A DNA stretch of 64,000 bases from Lingula anatina (Eukaryota; Brachiopoda; Lingulata; Lingulida; Lingulidae): positions 2,148 to 66,147 of the forward strand of contig NW_019775918.1 in assembly GCF_001039355.2 (NCBI RefSeq). The letters run 5' to 3'. Position 1 is the first letter of the stretch. Every line of letters starts with the position of its first letter. The translations under genes were made by a program, and so were the position numbers. This document shows positions 46,593-64,000 of the stretch, piece after piece. The notes under the pieces were generated by a model. The model was not told the DNA's origin. It saw only the letters and a list, made by a program, of their open reading frames with translations, and made no database searches.

Positions 46593-48448
46593 TTAATAAC
46601 GATTGTAATTATAGACAAAGTTGTCATATTTCACAGCCAAGCCACGTGGCCGCATCAAGAACATCTTGTTGGTCATACACTTGTGCCACCAGTGCGTCTT
46701 TAAGCGGTTCTCCACGCGGCCTATAGCTGACGTCAACATGACCTCACAACAGTCGGACAGGTTCTCAAAGACCACCCTTGCGCTACAAGGCCCAGTCATC
46801 ATCAGATCTCTCACTGGGCCAAATTTGGTGAGGATTTCCTCCAGTGTTTGGGGGTCGTAGCCTACGTCGTCTCTCTTGTTTTGCCAGCGAACGCTGAGGG
46901 TGGAAAGGGGAAGCTGACTCTGCGACTGGAACTGCATCGTGCGGTTTACGTGGCGTTCGAAACTGGAATCGGAGGAAAAAAAGGAAAATATTTGATGTAA
47001 AAAAAACAGTGTTCTTATTTCCACTGGAGTATGATATAAATTGACTGTGATTCCAATCGTTAGGATATTAATCATGTCCGTTCTTGACACATCATCCGGG
47101 ACATCGTAGGACCGTAGAAAATCATTTCATTATGTAGTCACACTGAGTATATTCATTGCTGGACCTGATAACATGTTTTGTGACTATTTCTATTTGTGTA
47201 AATCCCTTCTCCTTAAATCCTAATTACTTATAATAGTATGGCGGGTTTGTGCCTAGCGTTTTGTTTTGGATTCTCTACATTATTTACACACACAGTTTTG
47301 ACAATTCAATGTCCACGTAAAACGCGCCACTCACATATCTGGGTAGTGGAACACTTTAGGATAGACAGGTTCAGGGGAGTAGTCCAAGTTCAGACGCTGG
47401 AGATATTGTTTACGGTGATATCCGCAGCAACCCGGCACTGTTCCTAGTTCTGTCATGGTAGAGCGAGGTGGGGGTGTGGGCGACGCTGGAATGTTCACGA
47501 GAACGAGACAAGTAGTTTTCAGTAAAAAAAAAAGATAATTCCATGTTCCTATGATATGCATATATGCAACATAAAAAGGGACAAATAAAAGGAAAGTAGA
47601 GATTTATGATAAAAAGACATAGATAACCCTATAAAGGAACAAAAAAAGAAAGACTTTAAAGGGTAAATGCGCCTGTATTCAAACCTTTGACTTTGGTTTT
47701 CAACAGAGGAAGAGTCGTAGGCCACCGATGAACGTTTTCATTTATTTCCGTTTCGGGCTCGTATGGGAGCTTCATGTATGTTCCCAGTAAATTCTTGTAA
47801 ACACTTTCCGCATCTTTGTCCTGAAATACACATAAATGACGCAAAGTAAATGCAGCAATTTATAATCTCAAAATACCCTTGTTAGGTGGTTTTAAAAATC
47901 GTTTTGAACTTCTTCTTTAGAATGCCCTCTGTTTGTCTGTTTTCAAAAGCACGGTATATGAACGAATTTTCTCGCCCTTCGACCATCACCTCTGACCCTG
48001 ATGTGTGTGTGTGTGTGTGTGCGTGTGTGCCTGATAATGCGTGATCGTGATTTCGACGTTTTGCATGTTATAGTCAAGTAATGCTAGCTAATCAAAGATA
48101 TCGCATTATTTCATCCAAAAATATTTCTTTCTGAATATGAAAACAAAATCAAATAGTTCTCGGAAGGATTGTGCCAGCACCAAGAAGACTAAATCGACTT
48201 TCATTTGGCATATTTCCCTTATAGTTACTCCTTAGGCTGATCTTACAAAACTTTAACAAGTAAGAATAATACCATTTATTTAAAGGACTTACATCACTGA
48301 TTTGTTTGGTCTCTTTTTTGTTTCTTTGAAATAATAGTGTATTTCTTGCACGGACTTTAGCTGGCGGAAACGCGTCGACGCAAGAAATCGTCTCTCTATG
48401 CAAATTGTTCAGAATACCGTCTTGTCCCATTGCACCGGTCGTAGCCAT
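46593..48448 (-). CDS. RRM-like domain protein, four exons, 270 aa
   Basis: Exons in transcript order: 48448-48293, 47820-47685, 47485-47335, 46962-46593; phases 0, 1 and 2 agree at the junctions. Exon 1 starts MATTGAMGQDGILNNLHRET in a clean first-exon context. The C-terminal exon holds an RRM-type fold: LSTLSVRWQNKRDDVGYDPQ (strand 1 and helix 1), LEEILTKFGPVRDLMMTGPC, SARVVFENLSDCCEVMLTSA, RVENRLKTHWW. The spacing and the opening V(R/K)W recall the RRM of DNAJC17, but there is no J domain. The middle contains LNLDYSPEPVYPKVFHYPDI. The protein ends VYNYNRY. It may correspond to a poorly known testis or ciliary protein, given its neighbour and promoter motifs, but I cannot name it. Confidence 0.8.
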
Positions 48449-49953
48449 TTTGTCCCGCGTCTCACCTCAATTTTGCTCCCACTTAGTCTTTTTTTAGTAC
48501 ATTTTTGATGGAAAAATAAGTGATGCGCCTAAGTTGTTTCTAACAGCGCAGCACCGTGAGAGTTATCTTCATGGAAACACGTTGTGGCGTCATGCACGGG
48601 GATGACGTCACAAACGACGTCATAATTAATAGGGATCAGTGTTAAGATCAGTGTTAATAAGAACTGTGAATATATTTTACTGTTTTAAAATGTTTAAAAA
48701 AATGTTTTGCACACTCGTACGTCCTACCACTTTCTTGCAATTATTACTGACTTTGAAGATTGAATCATACCGATGTGGAGGGGTTAGAGTATATAACGTT
48801 TATTCACCTACTCTTTCTACATCAATACTCTACGTATATTTTTTTTCCATTATCTCTTGCGATATCCTGAAAAACCTCCCATTCTCACTCATTCTCAGAG
48901 TGAAGGTCCATTTAACATTTTCTTTATTTTATCAAAAGTAAGCGAACGGAAGAATTGTTTGTGGAACTTTAAGAGCATGAGTCTACATGTAGCAACGTAA
49001 AAAATTAAATAACAATTACTAGTTTTATATGTTCTCATCATTAATTAAAACTTATTTTCAAATTAAACTTAATTTTAAACCTTTATTACTGTCGCTCGGA
49101 GAACCATTTCACATTCTTCCAAAACATCAAGTGTATTTTACACAAGTAGAAAATCGGCAACTTGTCAGGAAGGGAGCATGGTGTCTAACGTCTAAGAAAA
49201 TTTATTGAATGTTTATTTCAAATAACTCAATAAATAAATGTAGCTTGCGGCTACTTTCGTGGTGTCGCCGGATTTTTAGAAAATTGAATAACCTTTGTTA
49301 CGTTTTTTAACACATATCATTATTTTAGTTGTTTGATGTTTTTGGTCAAATTTTGGCCATTAATTAGATTTTCAGTTAATTTTTTATCCATTATTAGCAA
49401 GATAATATGGTGACAGGACACAGTCAATTGTTTCAAGCTGTGTTTGCGGCATGCTTTTGTTGTTTCTGTAGCTCCTGAACTAATGTCTACTTTGCCCAAA
49501 GAATATTTAACTTTTTTCTTATTAGGCAATCTCCAAAAACTAAGTATCTAAAATATTGTTTTTTTGTCATATTTATAAACTTCACAAAGTCCAGTTTGCA
49601 GCTGTTAATGATAAAAAACGTTCTATTGCTACATGACATTACGTGTGACGTCATAGATGTCACGTCATAGATTGTGACGTCATGGTTTCTTGGTGACCGC
49701 ACTTCCAGCAGCCAACACATCCCAGCAGCAAGTTACAATAGGGTAGGCTCTAAAATACTCTTTTTGTTTTTTACGAGTTTTGTCTTTTAACATTTATTAT
49801 CTATTCATGCAGAATTATTCCTCTTCTTGTGAATATGTGTGCGATTCCTGGAAGTAAACAACGGATAGTTCTTTATTTTCGATTGTTAGGATTAAAAAAT
49901 CACTAAAAAATATTTTGATAATCATTTTAGGTAGATTTAGGTACACTGGAATA
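48449..49953. promoter_or_regulatory. Divergent promoter interval with cAMP-response elements and RFX-like sites
   Basis: Between the RRM-like gene (minus) and the CFAP90-like gene (plus). Consensus or near-consensus CREs: TGACGTCA at 48603-48610, 49646-49653 and 49675-49682; CGACGTCA at 48615-48622; TCACGTCA at 49660-49667. RFX X-box-like strings: gttatcttcatggaaac at 48562-48578 and ggtttcttggtgacc at 49684-49698. The middle (48640-49600) is AT-rich with no convincing frame. An acceptor-like site at about 49930 precedes the CFAP90-like start codon, so a 5' non-coding exon is possible. Confidence 0.55.
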
Positions 49954-51410
49954 ATGTCGTATCCGGGAGCTGGTTCGGTTATGTCGGAATACGGGTTAAA
50001 AGAGCCCACGCCCGCAGAACTCTTTGGTATATGGAAAGAACACATCCGGGTGAGAAACACACCTTGTTTACAGTGTTACCAGTACTTACACGTGTTTTCC
50101 AAGAATGTATGGACACTTTATTACACTGGGAATACTGAAAAATGTGTTCGTGATTTCGGGACGAATGTTTTCAAAATTGAAATGACAAAATTTATTTGAA
50201 TAATTTATACCTTGAGTATACCCGTTTAACTACTGGGGATGTTTAGAAAGAGATTAGATAAAAAGGCAAACGGAAAAAAAGGAGAAAATAAGTGATAATA
50301 AATGTAAGAATTTTAATTCTTGGGATGTTTCGTCGTTTGTGCTTCAAGATGAATAATCAGATACACTTTGTTGGCGCTAATAATAGTCATATTGAAATGA
50401 ATCAATGCATTTTAGTTGAAAGAATGACACCCCTTTTTATTTGATTATTATATGAATTCTTCAAAAGCTGTCATGTTTTTGGACGTGATTTTGTATCTTA
50501 TGAGATTAGTTTCACATTCAACCTTCAGGCCACAAAGAGGATATACAAGAACCACTTGTCTACCAAAGGAGATGGCTCAAAATGCTGGCCAGGTGTGAGA
50601 GATATCACAGCGGAGGACGCGCGCGCTCAGGGCTATAATTTAGGAATTTACAATAACAACAAAAAGGTGGGTATTCTCTTTCTTAAATATGAGCCCGGAC
50701 TTGCATTCCTAGGACTAGGACATTCTTGTCACACCTGGCCTCATAGCCGGTGATAACAGTCTAGCGTCCACCTCTTAACTTTAAAACTCATACGGGTTTT
50801 ATTTTAACCGCCCTGAGCGCGCCCTAAAATTACTATATTTGTTTCATCTTTCCAGAATGAGTCTCTGTCGACTTACGACCGTCTGTTTCACACGCAGCAC
50901 GGCTACGACGCTAAGCTGCACCGTGACGACGTTCACACGCTGAGAGGGCTGAAGATACACGAGGAGGTAGGGGATTGATATGTGTGTGTGTGTGTCAATT
51001 TTCAAAAAAATAAAAGATAAATGAAATAAATAATTGGTTGCTGAAAATTTCAACACAATGAAATTTTATTTGTAAATGCAAAGGAGTGAAATTAGTGAAT
51101 ATATCAACTTAAGAAATATCGCGTCGCTTAACTAATAATATACTGTCGGTTTAGATGTATTTTCACATATAGACAACTTTAGTCAGAAAGATAATAAATA
51201 AATGCAACTTAATCTAATTTTATAATAGCAATTTCAAACTTATTTTTATTTCAGGAACAAATGAAGCCAGTTCCCACCCTGTCGTCATCCATGTATGGCC
51301 ACAAGGTAGACAAGCCGCTAGAGGACGCCTCTGAACGCCAGTACGTCAGAATTGAACACGTAATGAAGGGATTTTATCGCACAGGCGGCACAGGACTGGG
51401 GGAGAATTAA
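49954..51410 (+). CDS. CFAP90 (C5orf49)-like axonemal protein, four exons, 166 aa
   Basis: Exons 49954-50049, 50529-50666, 50856-50966 and 51255-51410, all phase 0. A Met 13 codons upstream (49915) is in frame, but MSYPGAGSVMSEYGL is the likelier start. The C-terminal half reads STYDRLFHTQHGYDAKLHRD, then GLKIHEEEQMKPVPTLSSSM and ERQYVRIEHVMKGFY. This is the layout I associate with the CFAP90/C5orf49 family of doublet-microtubule-associated proteins: a YDRL..GY..KLHR.D block, then a VP.LSSS.YG block, then R(V/I)..V...FY. The N-terminal part (exons 1-2: TAEDARAQGYNLGIYNNNKK) is unfamiliar. The family name rests on memory of motif order and needs a search. Confidence 0.6.
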
Positions 51411-51575
51411 ATATAGGACTGCATATTGTGAACTTTTTGGGATCTTCGTGTTTATTGTATTGTTTCAATTTGTAAAGCATTGTTATTTTAGCTAAATTTC
51501 CTGCATTTTCTGTTATTCAACAACTGTAGACATGCAAATCGTACACGTGCACTCTGGTAACCTACGAACTTTCAA

Positions 51576-51581
51576 AATAAA
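51576..51581 (+). terminator. Candidate polyadenylation signal of the CFAP90-like gene
   Basis: AATAAA 166 bases after the stop codon. Confidence 0.55.
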
Positions 51582-51703
51582 ATCATATGAAAGATTGATA
51601 TGAAAAAGTCTCAAAATTTACATTTGATGATTTTTGTAAATAAAACAAAGGCCCTGATAAATGATCAATACAACAACAATCACATCGCTAAAATTAGCAA
51701 TAA

Positions 51704-51709
51704 TTTATT
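51704..51709 (-). terminator. DEF8: Candidate polyadenylation signal of DEF8
   Basis: Minus-strand AATAAA. If used, the DEF8 3' UTR would be about 1.8 kb and the two convergent genes would end within 130 bases of each other. Other AATAAA hexamers occur closer to the stop codon. Confidence 0.25.
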
Positions 51710-51714
51710 CTCAA

Positions 51715-53078
51715 GATTTAGAATTAAACATAATGTAAAATAAAATAATAATATGTTTGTTAAAATTATTCAACATAGTAAACACGATTGCAACCCAGTA
51801 AATCTTCAATGGATCCTGGACAAATGATAATGATTAGCAAATGAACAGGATGAAAACAAACCATACAGCACTAGGTGTTTGGTGTATTAGCCAAATTATG
51901 GAAGACACATGTTAAATAGAACAAAAATAAATAGATGAATAAATTAAACAATTAAAAAGATAAACACAAACATGCTATTTTGATTAAAACACTTACATCA
52001 GCTGTAAGGATATATTTTTTCTATCTGTCCAATTTTTTTCACATTCTTACAATTTTCATTGATTTCAATGCATAAAATTTTGACAACTTCATAAGTTTAG
52101 CTCACGTGTCTTCATTGCTCTATGAGGTGATAAACCAAAATATCACACATTAAAACATCTGGCGTAAACTGGGTCTTCTTTTGGTTTTCGAGGAAGGACT
52201 ACCAACATTTCAATGACAGGGATAAAACATATCTGGCAAACAATAAGTAAATATAATCAGCAATTATAAAAAAAAATATTACACATTAATTACAAATACT
52301 ACTTAAAACTTGATAATATAATAAAAAGAACACATTCTAGCCTTAGTTATCAGTATAATCCACAAAGTTAAAACAGTGACGATGATGATGATGATGATAT
52401 TAAGAAGTTGCAAGATAAATAAAATGGCATTAAAGCAGCAAAGCACCATTAAAAATATTGTACAATTATAAGTACCCCAGCATAATAATATTACATATTC
52501 ATAAAACATTTCATATTCAGACAAAAATCATCTGTCTGGTACTGGAGAAGACTTCAGAAACAGCAACATGCACACTTCACAAATTCTTACAACAATGTTG
52601 ACTACATGAAGCAGATATTGGAACATACCAGCATCACTGAAATTACATCATCTTCAGCAAGGGGTTAATGTAATGCAAATTTGTGACAAATTTTAAACAC
52701 ACATTTTTTCATATGTAATGTTTTGCTATAAGCATAAATTTACTCCAATTATTGTTATATTTTTGTAAGTTTTAACTTACTGTACCTAAGCTTGCTTATC
52801 ACAAACGTCTGACAGCAGTATTGCACCAAATAACAAAGTGAACATTGAAAAACTGAAGCTGTTTAACAAAGAACATGGAATTGGTGTGCCTGCCACGGAA
52901 TATCAATAACCACACCATTATCACTACAGTAATCTAACAATTAGTATATTTTAGGAAAAACTTCAACTTGCACATGTCATTAAATCACTGTCTGCTCCTG
53001 TTCACATTAAAATCTCATCTCAACATTGAGTCAATAATCACAGATATTTGTATGCTAGATCATCCATCATGTGGTGTG
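51715..53078. other. AT-rich region, probably DEF8 3' UTR
   Basis: No frame of interest. There is a short (GAT)n run at about 52380-52398. Frames such as 52303-52524 are low complexity. Confidence 0.4.
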
Positions 53079-53494
53079 ACACCATCACATAGACTGGTCT
53101 AACTGGACTGAGTCCACAAACACCATCACATAGACTGGTCTAACTGGACTGAGTCCACAAACACCATCACATAGACTGGTCTAACTGGACTGAGTCCACA
53201 AACACCATCACATAGACTGGTCTAACTGGACTGAGTCCACAAACACCATCACATAGACTGGTCTAACTGGACTGAGTCCACAAACACCATCACATAGACT
53301 GGTCTAACTGGACTGAGTCCACAAACACCATCACATAGACTGGTCTAACTGGACTGAGTCCACAAACACCATCACATAGACTGGTCTAACTGGACTGAGT
53401 CCACAAACACCATCACATAGACTGGTCTAACTGGACTGAGTCCACAAACACCATCACATAGACTGGTCTAACTGGACTGAGTCCACAAACACCA

Positions 53495-60823
<7,329 letters not shown>

Positions 60824-61536
60824 TCCTGGTATTTTTCAAGTCTTAGAATACATGTACAATGTAAATGTGTAAGTATTTATAAATAAACTTTGCATGTGCA
60901 TGTATTTCTCAATTTACTCAGATCAGAAATATTTGTTCAGGCATTCATGAGAGCTCAGTTTATGCTACAACAAAAGTGATTAATATGGATAAAGTAAATT
61001 TCTTGTAAAAAGCTTATCCATAACAGTTATCACAATCAAATATCTGAGCAACAAGCATTGTCCGAGTTGCCATATTTAACTTTTAAGTTCTAGTGACAGT
61101 GCAGTAAAAATCGTTATATTACTATAAACAACTCTCAAATATTATAGCATTACAATTATAATATTGGTCTGAGACATACACTTTAATATCAAAGCTAAAA
61201 CCGATTAAGCGTAAACAGTAAGTGGAGAAATGGACATTGACACTTGCACGATAAGACCTCTTCAGCTGATCAGTGCCTCTCCAGTTGACCTAATTAGAAA
61301 GGTCAAGGTTAAGTTGCTGTGATTCGCAAAATTGTCAAAATTGCACACATTTTAATGGCTTTCTACACAATATTCACTCCTTACGCGTTATGTATAAGTT
61401 TATAAGTTACAAAAGAGGAGTTTCTGTGGAATTCTCTTAAATAAACTAATTTTAAGAAATGTGGAACGCTGGGATATTACTAAAAGCAGACATCTTGGTT
61501 GTGTGTGCTTGCCTAGTGTTAGCAAATATCTTCAAA
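60824..61536. promoter_or_regulatory. Divergent promoter interval between DEF8 and ATP5F1E
   Basis: The two start codons are 713 bases apart and point away from each other. An acceptor-like aaaataccag lies two bases before the DEF8 start codon, so DEF8 may have a non-coding first exon within this interval; the string taacgcgtaagg on the minus strand at about 61380-61391 is a possible donor. No other motif stands out. Confidence 0.4.
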
Positions 61537-62913
61537 ATGCCTTTTTGGCGTGATGTAGGACTGAAGTAAGTCGTGAAATAATGTTTTTCTAGCACGCTTC
61601 ACATGGTTCACAGTTTGAGTACAGAAAAGTGAACAGTCATTGCGTTGTCACAAAGATATTTTCATAATAATTTGCAACCGGTGCACCACTGCATTTATCA
61701 GAGGAGATGATAGAAAATGTTTTCTTTGCTTTTTATGTTGCTTCGTTTTGTTTAAGTATATCGGTCAAATTAAAGATAACCATGAAAAGAGTCATTTTAT
61801 CTCTCAGCCTTTGTCTTACATTACTGGTGAAAAGCGTTTGCATAAACTTGGGGGTCACTAATCTTGTGACGCATTTTTGCAAGATGCATGAAAAGCATCT
61901 GGTTTTATGCCCATTAATAAAGTAAAATCATGAATTTTCATAGCTTCCCAGACACAATGTCTAACTCTGCTTCACAGTCATATTGTCAAGATATACATTT
62001 TAACCAGTTCTCCTGTCATATGTTACAGCTATGTTCAGTATTCCCAAGTCTGTGCCAGAGTAATTAGGGCCTGCCTTAAACCAGAACTCAGAGTTGAGGC
62101 AATAAAAAGAGATGAGAAATCTATACGTCATATCAAATGGAAGGACGGAAAGGCTGTTAGTAAGTATTGGGGTTTGGAAAGGGCTACTAGAAAACTCCTG
62201 AGTGTTCCACAGCTGTGACTGTTTGGTAGACAAGTGTAATCAAGTAATGGACAAAAAAATGGGGAAAATACCATTGAAAGTTTTAATTTACACTTTTTTC
62301 ACTATCAAGAGCTGTTGTTTTACATCATTTTTTCTGTCATACTCTGAAGGTTAAAAAGATGTTGATATTTTAGCTGCTTATTGTCTTAAGGTAAAGATTG
62401 TAAATCTGCAGTTAATGTTTGTTTCTTGATTAAACATCTGTTATTTTTTATATTTTTAAAAAAGAATAATTCTTTTAAATTTCATATTTTCAGATTAATC
62501 AGTTATTTTCAGTCTTGACAACTGTAGCAGTAACTGGCCAGTTATTAAATCAATTCCAAAACCTGTAGTGGGAGTAGAATATCTCAGCATTGCTTGTAAA
62601 ATTTTCCCTGTCTCTTAATTACAGCTCTTTTACTTGTTGACTGTCATTTAAAGGCGTGTTTTCAACCAAGTTGGCTCAACCCTTTTTGGGGCTGCACAAT
62701 CCATGGGCTCTTGTAATTCAGTAGAATGAGTATTCAACATCCTCAGGGTAGAGCAAAGGAAAACAGGGCTTTCAGTTAATATCTGTGTCAGCAGACCAGG
62801 GTTGCATAGAGAAAAGTCAAAACAACTTAAATGTAATTGCACCTTAAGATTTTGTTTTGTTTTCCTTGTAATTTATATTTTAATACAATTTTCTTGTAGC
62901 TAATGGAGAGTAA
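61537..62913 (+). CDS. ATP5F1E: ATP synthase F1 epsilon subunit, mitochondrial, three exons, 57 aa
   Basis: Exons 61537-61565 (MPFWRDVGL plus two bases), 62029-62159 and 62900-62913; phases 2 and 1 agree. The protein MPFWRDVGLNYVQYSQVCAR followed by VIRACLKPELRVEAIKRDEK matches the short eukaryotic epsilon subunit (human [20 protein letters not shown]), which sits in the F1 central stalk and stabilises the complex. The W-R-x-x-G-L-x-Y-x-x-Y-S-Q block is diagnostic. The last exon supplies only T-N-G-E and the stop after acceptor ttcttgtag. It is slightly longer than the 51-residue human protein. The final exon is the least certain part because it is so short. Confidence 0.9.
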
Positions 62914-64000
62914 TTTGCAGTACACACCCAGACATTGGATAGGTACCTGGTAATTTATTGTGTATTATGCCATGCTTTTCTTGTGAGCCTATGACAGTTC
63001 TTTGCATGTCAGCGACATGTCAGTTGCATGTCAGTGTTTGCTGACGCCAGTGTGTCACTGTGACTGATAGTTTAAGAGCAGGAGTTCATAGGAAAATTAC
63101 CTTAAATTAGATGTGTGAGAGATATTGGTTGATAAAACCAGTGTGTCACTGATTATCTTAAACCAGTGGGTGATAGAAAAATTACCTTGAATGGCTGTGT
63201 TAGAGATATTGGTCGCTGTGCTTAATCTAGCAGGTGGAAGGCATAACAAGAACAGTTTATGTCAACGTGATACAGTACAGGGCTCAACTTCCTTGTGTGT
63301 TATTGTATAGCACACCAAAATTGCTTGTACACTTCAACAGAGAAAAATATACTGAGTCGTCTCCCTATTCCCCTGAAAGCACTGATTCTAGACTAATAAG
63401 GTTTTGCTCAATAAGACAACATAGGAGGTTGTACCCTGTATTGTGCACCTTTTCAGATGCCAAGCTGCAACATTAAAATCATTACTTGATATAAAGATTT
63501 TACATTGTGCAGCTCATGAGAAGTTTTTGAAGGATTATATTTGAGAAGAATTACGTGAAGATTGAGCATGGCAACTGTGCACATGTGTCTGAAATGTTTG
63601 TAAAATCTTGTAGAAATTGAGAAACGTATTTGATGCATTCCTTTCAGTTTGGAATGTTTATTTGTTTACTATATGATGTGCCTTTCAATGTTATTTTCAG
63701 TTAAATCTGTTAAGTTTTATTGTCAGCATAGTTCATACATTTGACTATACTTTTCTGTTTATAAAAAGCCTTATTTTATCATTTTTCTAGGGTTTTACAC
63801 TTAGATATGTGTAATATTGCATAATATGTTAATCTGCTTTCTTATGCCTGAGCTTTATATGAAATTGTTTTAACTAATCCTTCAGTCATGAAGTAATTAT
63901 AACATTGGAATATAGATAACTTTTGTTTTTAGCACCAGTGCATGAAGACAGTTATTTCTTAGTGCATGTAAATGAATGTGTACAAGTGAATTTCATTTTT
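62914..64000. other. ATP5F1E 3' flank, no further gene seen
   Basis: No convincing frame on either strand. ATTAAA at about 63472 could serve as a polyadenylation signal. The frames at 63234-63476 and 63453-63638 are unsupported. Confidence 0.4.

Overview
This is a eukaryotic nuclear window, almost certainly from an invertebrate animal. It is AT-rich, with long introns split by standard GT/AG sites, many microsatellites and several families of short inverted-repeat transposons. The gene set (BANP, a KDEL-ending POGLUT2/3 enzyme, DEF8, ATP synthase epsilon, an FMRFamide-receptor-like GPCR) is metazoan. A mollusc or another lophotrochozoan is the most natural guess, but nothing here proves it. 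All exon models were built by eye from reading frame, splice sites and remembered protein families; there is no transcript evidence.

Layout, left to right. (1) Minus strand: first coding exon of a MARVEL-type membrane protein (66-203), running off the left edge. (2) Minus strand: a nine-finger C2H2 protein (3435-4850). (3) 5-27 kb holds transposon fragments and duplications, an intronless GPCR (11811-12860, plus), a weak unassigned ORF near 15.7 kb, and BANP (20806-25827, minus, nine coding exons, 464 aa). (4) POGLUT2/3 (28010-43415, plus) runs divergently from BANP and occupies 15 kb; its second exon is cut by an assembly gap. (5) An RRM-like protein gene (46593-48448, minus, four exons, 270 aa) and a CFAP90-like gene (49954-51410, plus, four exons, 166 aa) form a second divergent pair with cAMP-response elements between them. 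(6) DEF8 (53495-60823, minus, twelve coding exons, 920 aa) converges on the CFAP90-like gene and is divergent from (7) ATP5F1E (61537-62913, plus, three exons, 57 aa).

The most striking feature is a recurring pattern: short tandem arrays or duplications that straddle exon boundaries, so that a splice donor, a splice acceptor or a stop codon is repeated 2 to 11 times. I count seven in three genes: both ends of BANP exon 7, POGLUT exons 3 and 7, DEF8 exons 5 and 9, and the DEF8 stop codon. An eighth array lies in the intron just before POGLUT exon 6. The window also shows two natural empty/occupied site pairs for MITEs, which define their target duplications directly, and a candidate 25-codon cassette exon in POGLUT.

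Single N bases at 8896, 31622, 35206 and 44367 mark weak or joined points in the assembly. Two of them separate near-identical blocks (28476-31585 / 31669-34495 and 42355-44334 / 44371-46322). These blocks look like two haplotypes laid end to end, although a true duplication is possible.
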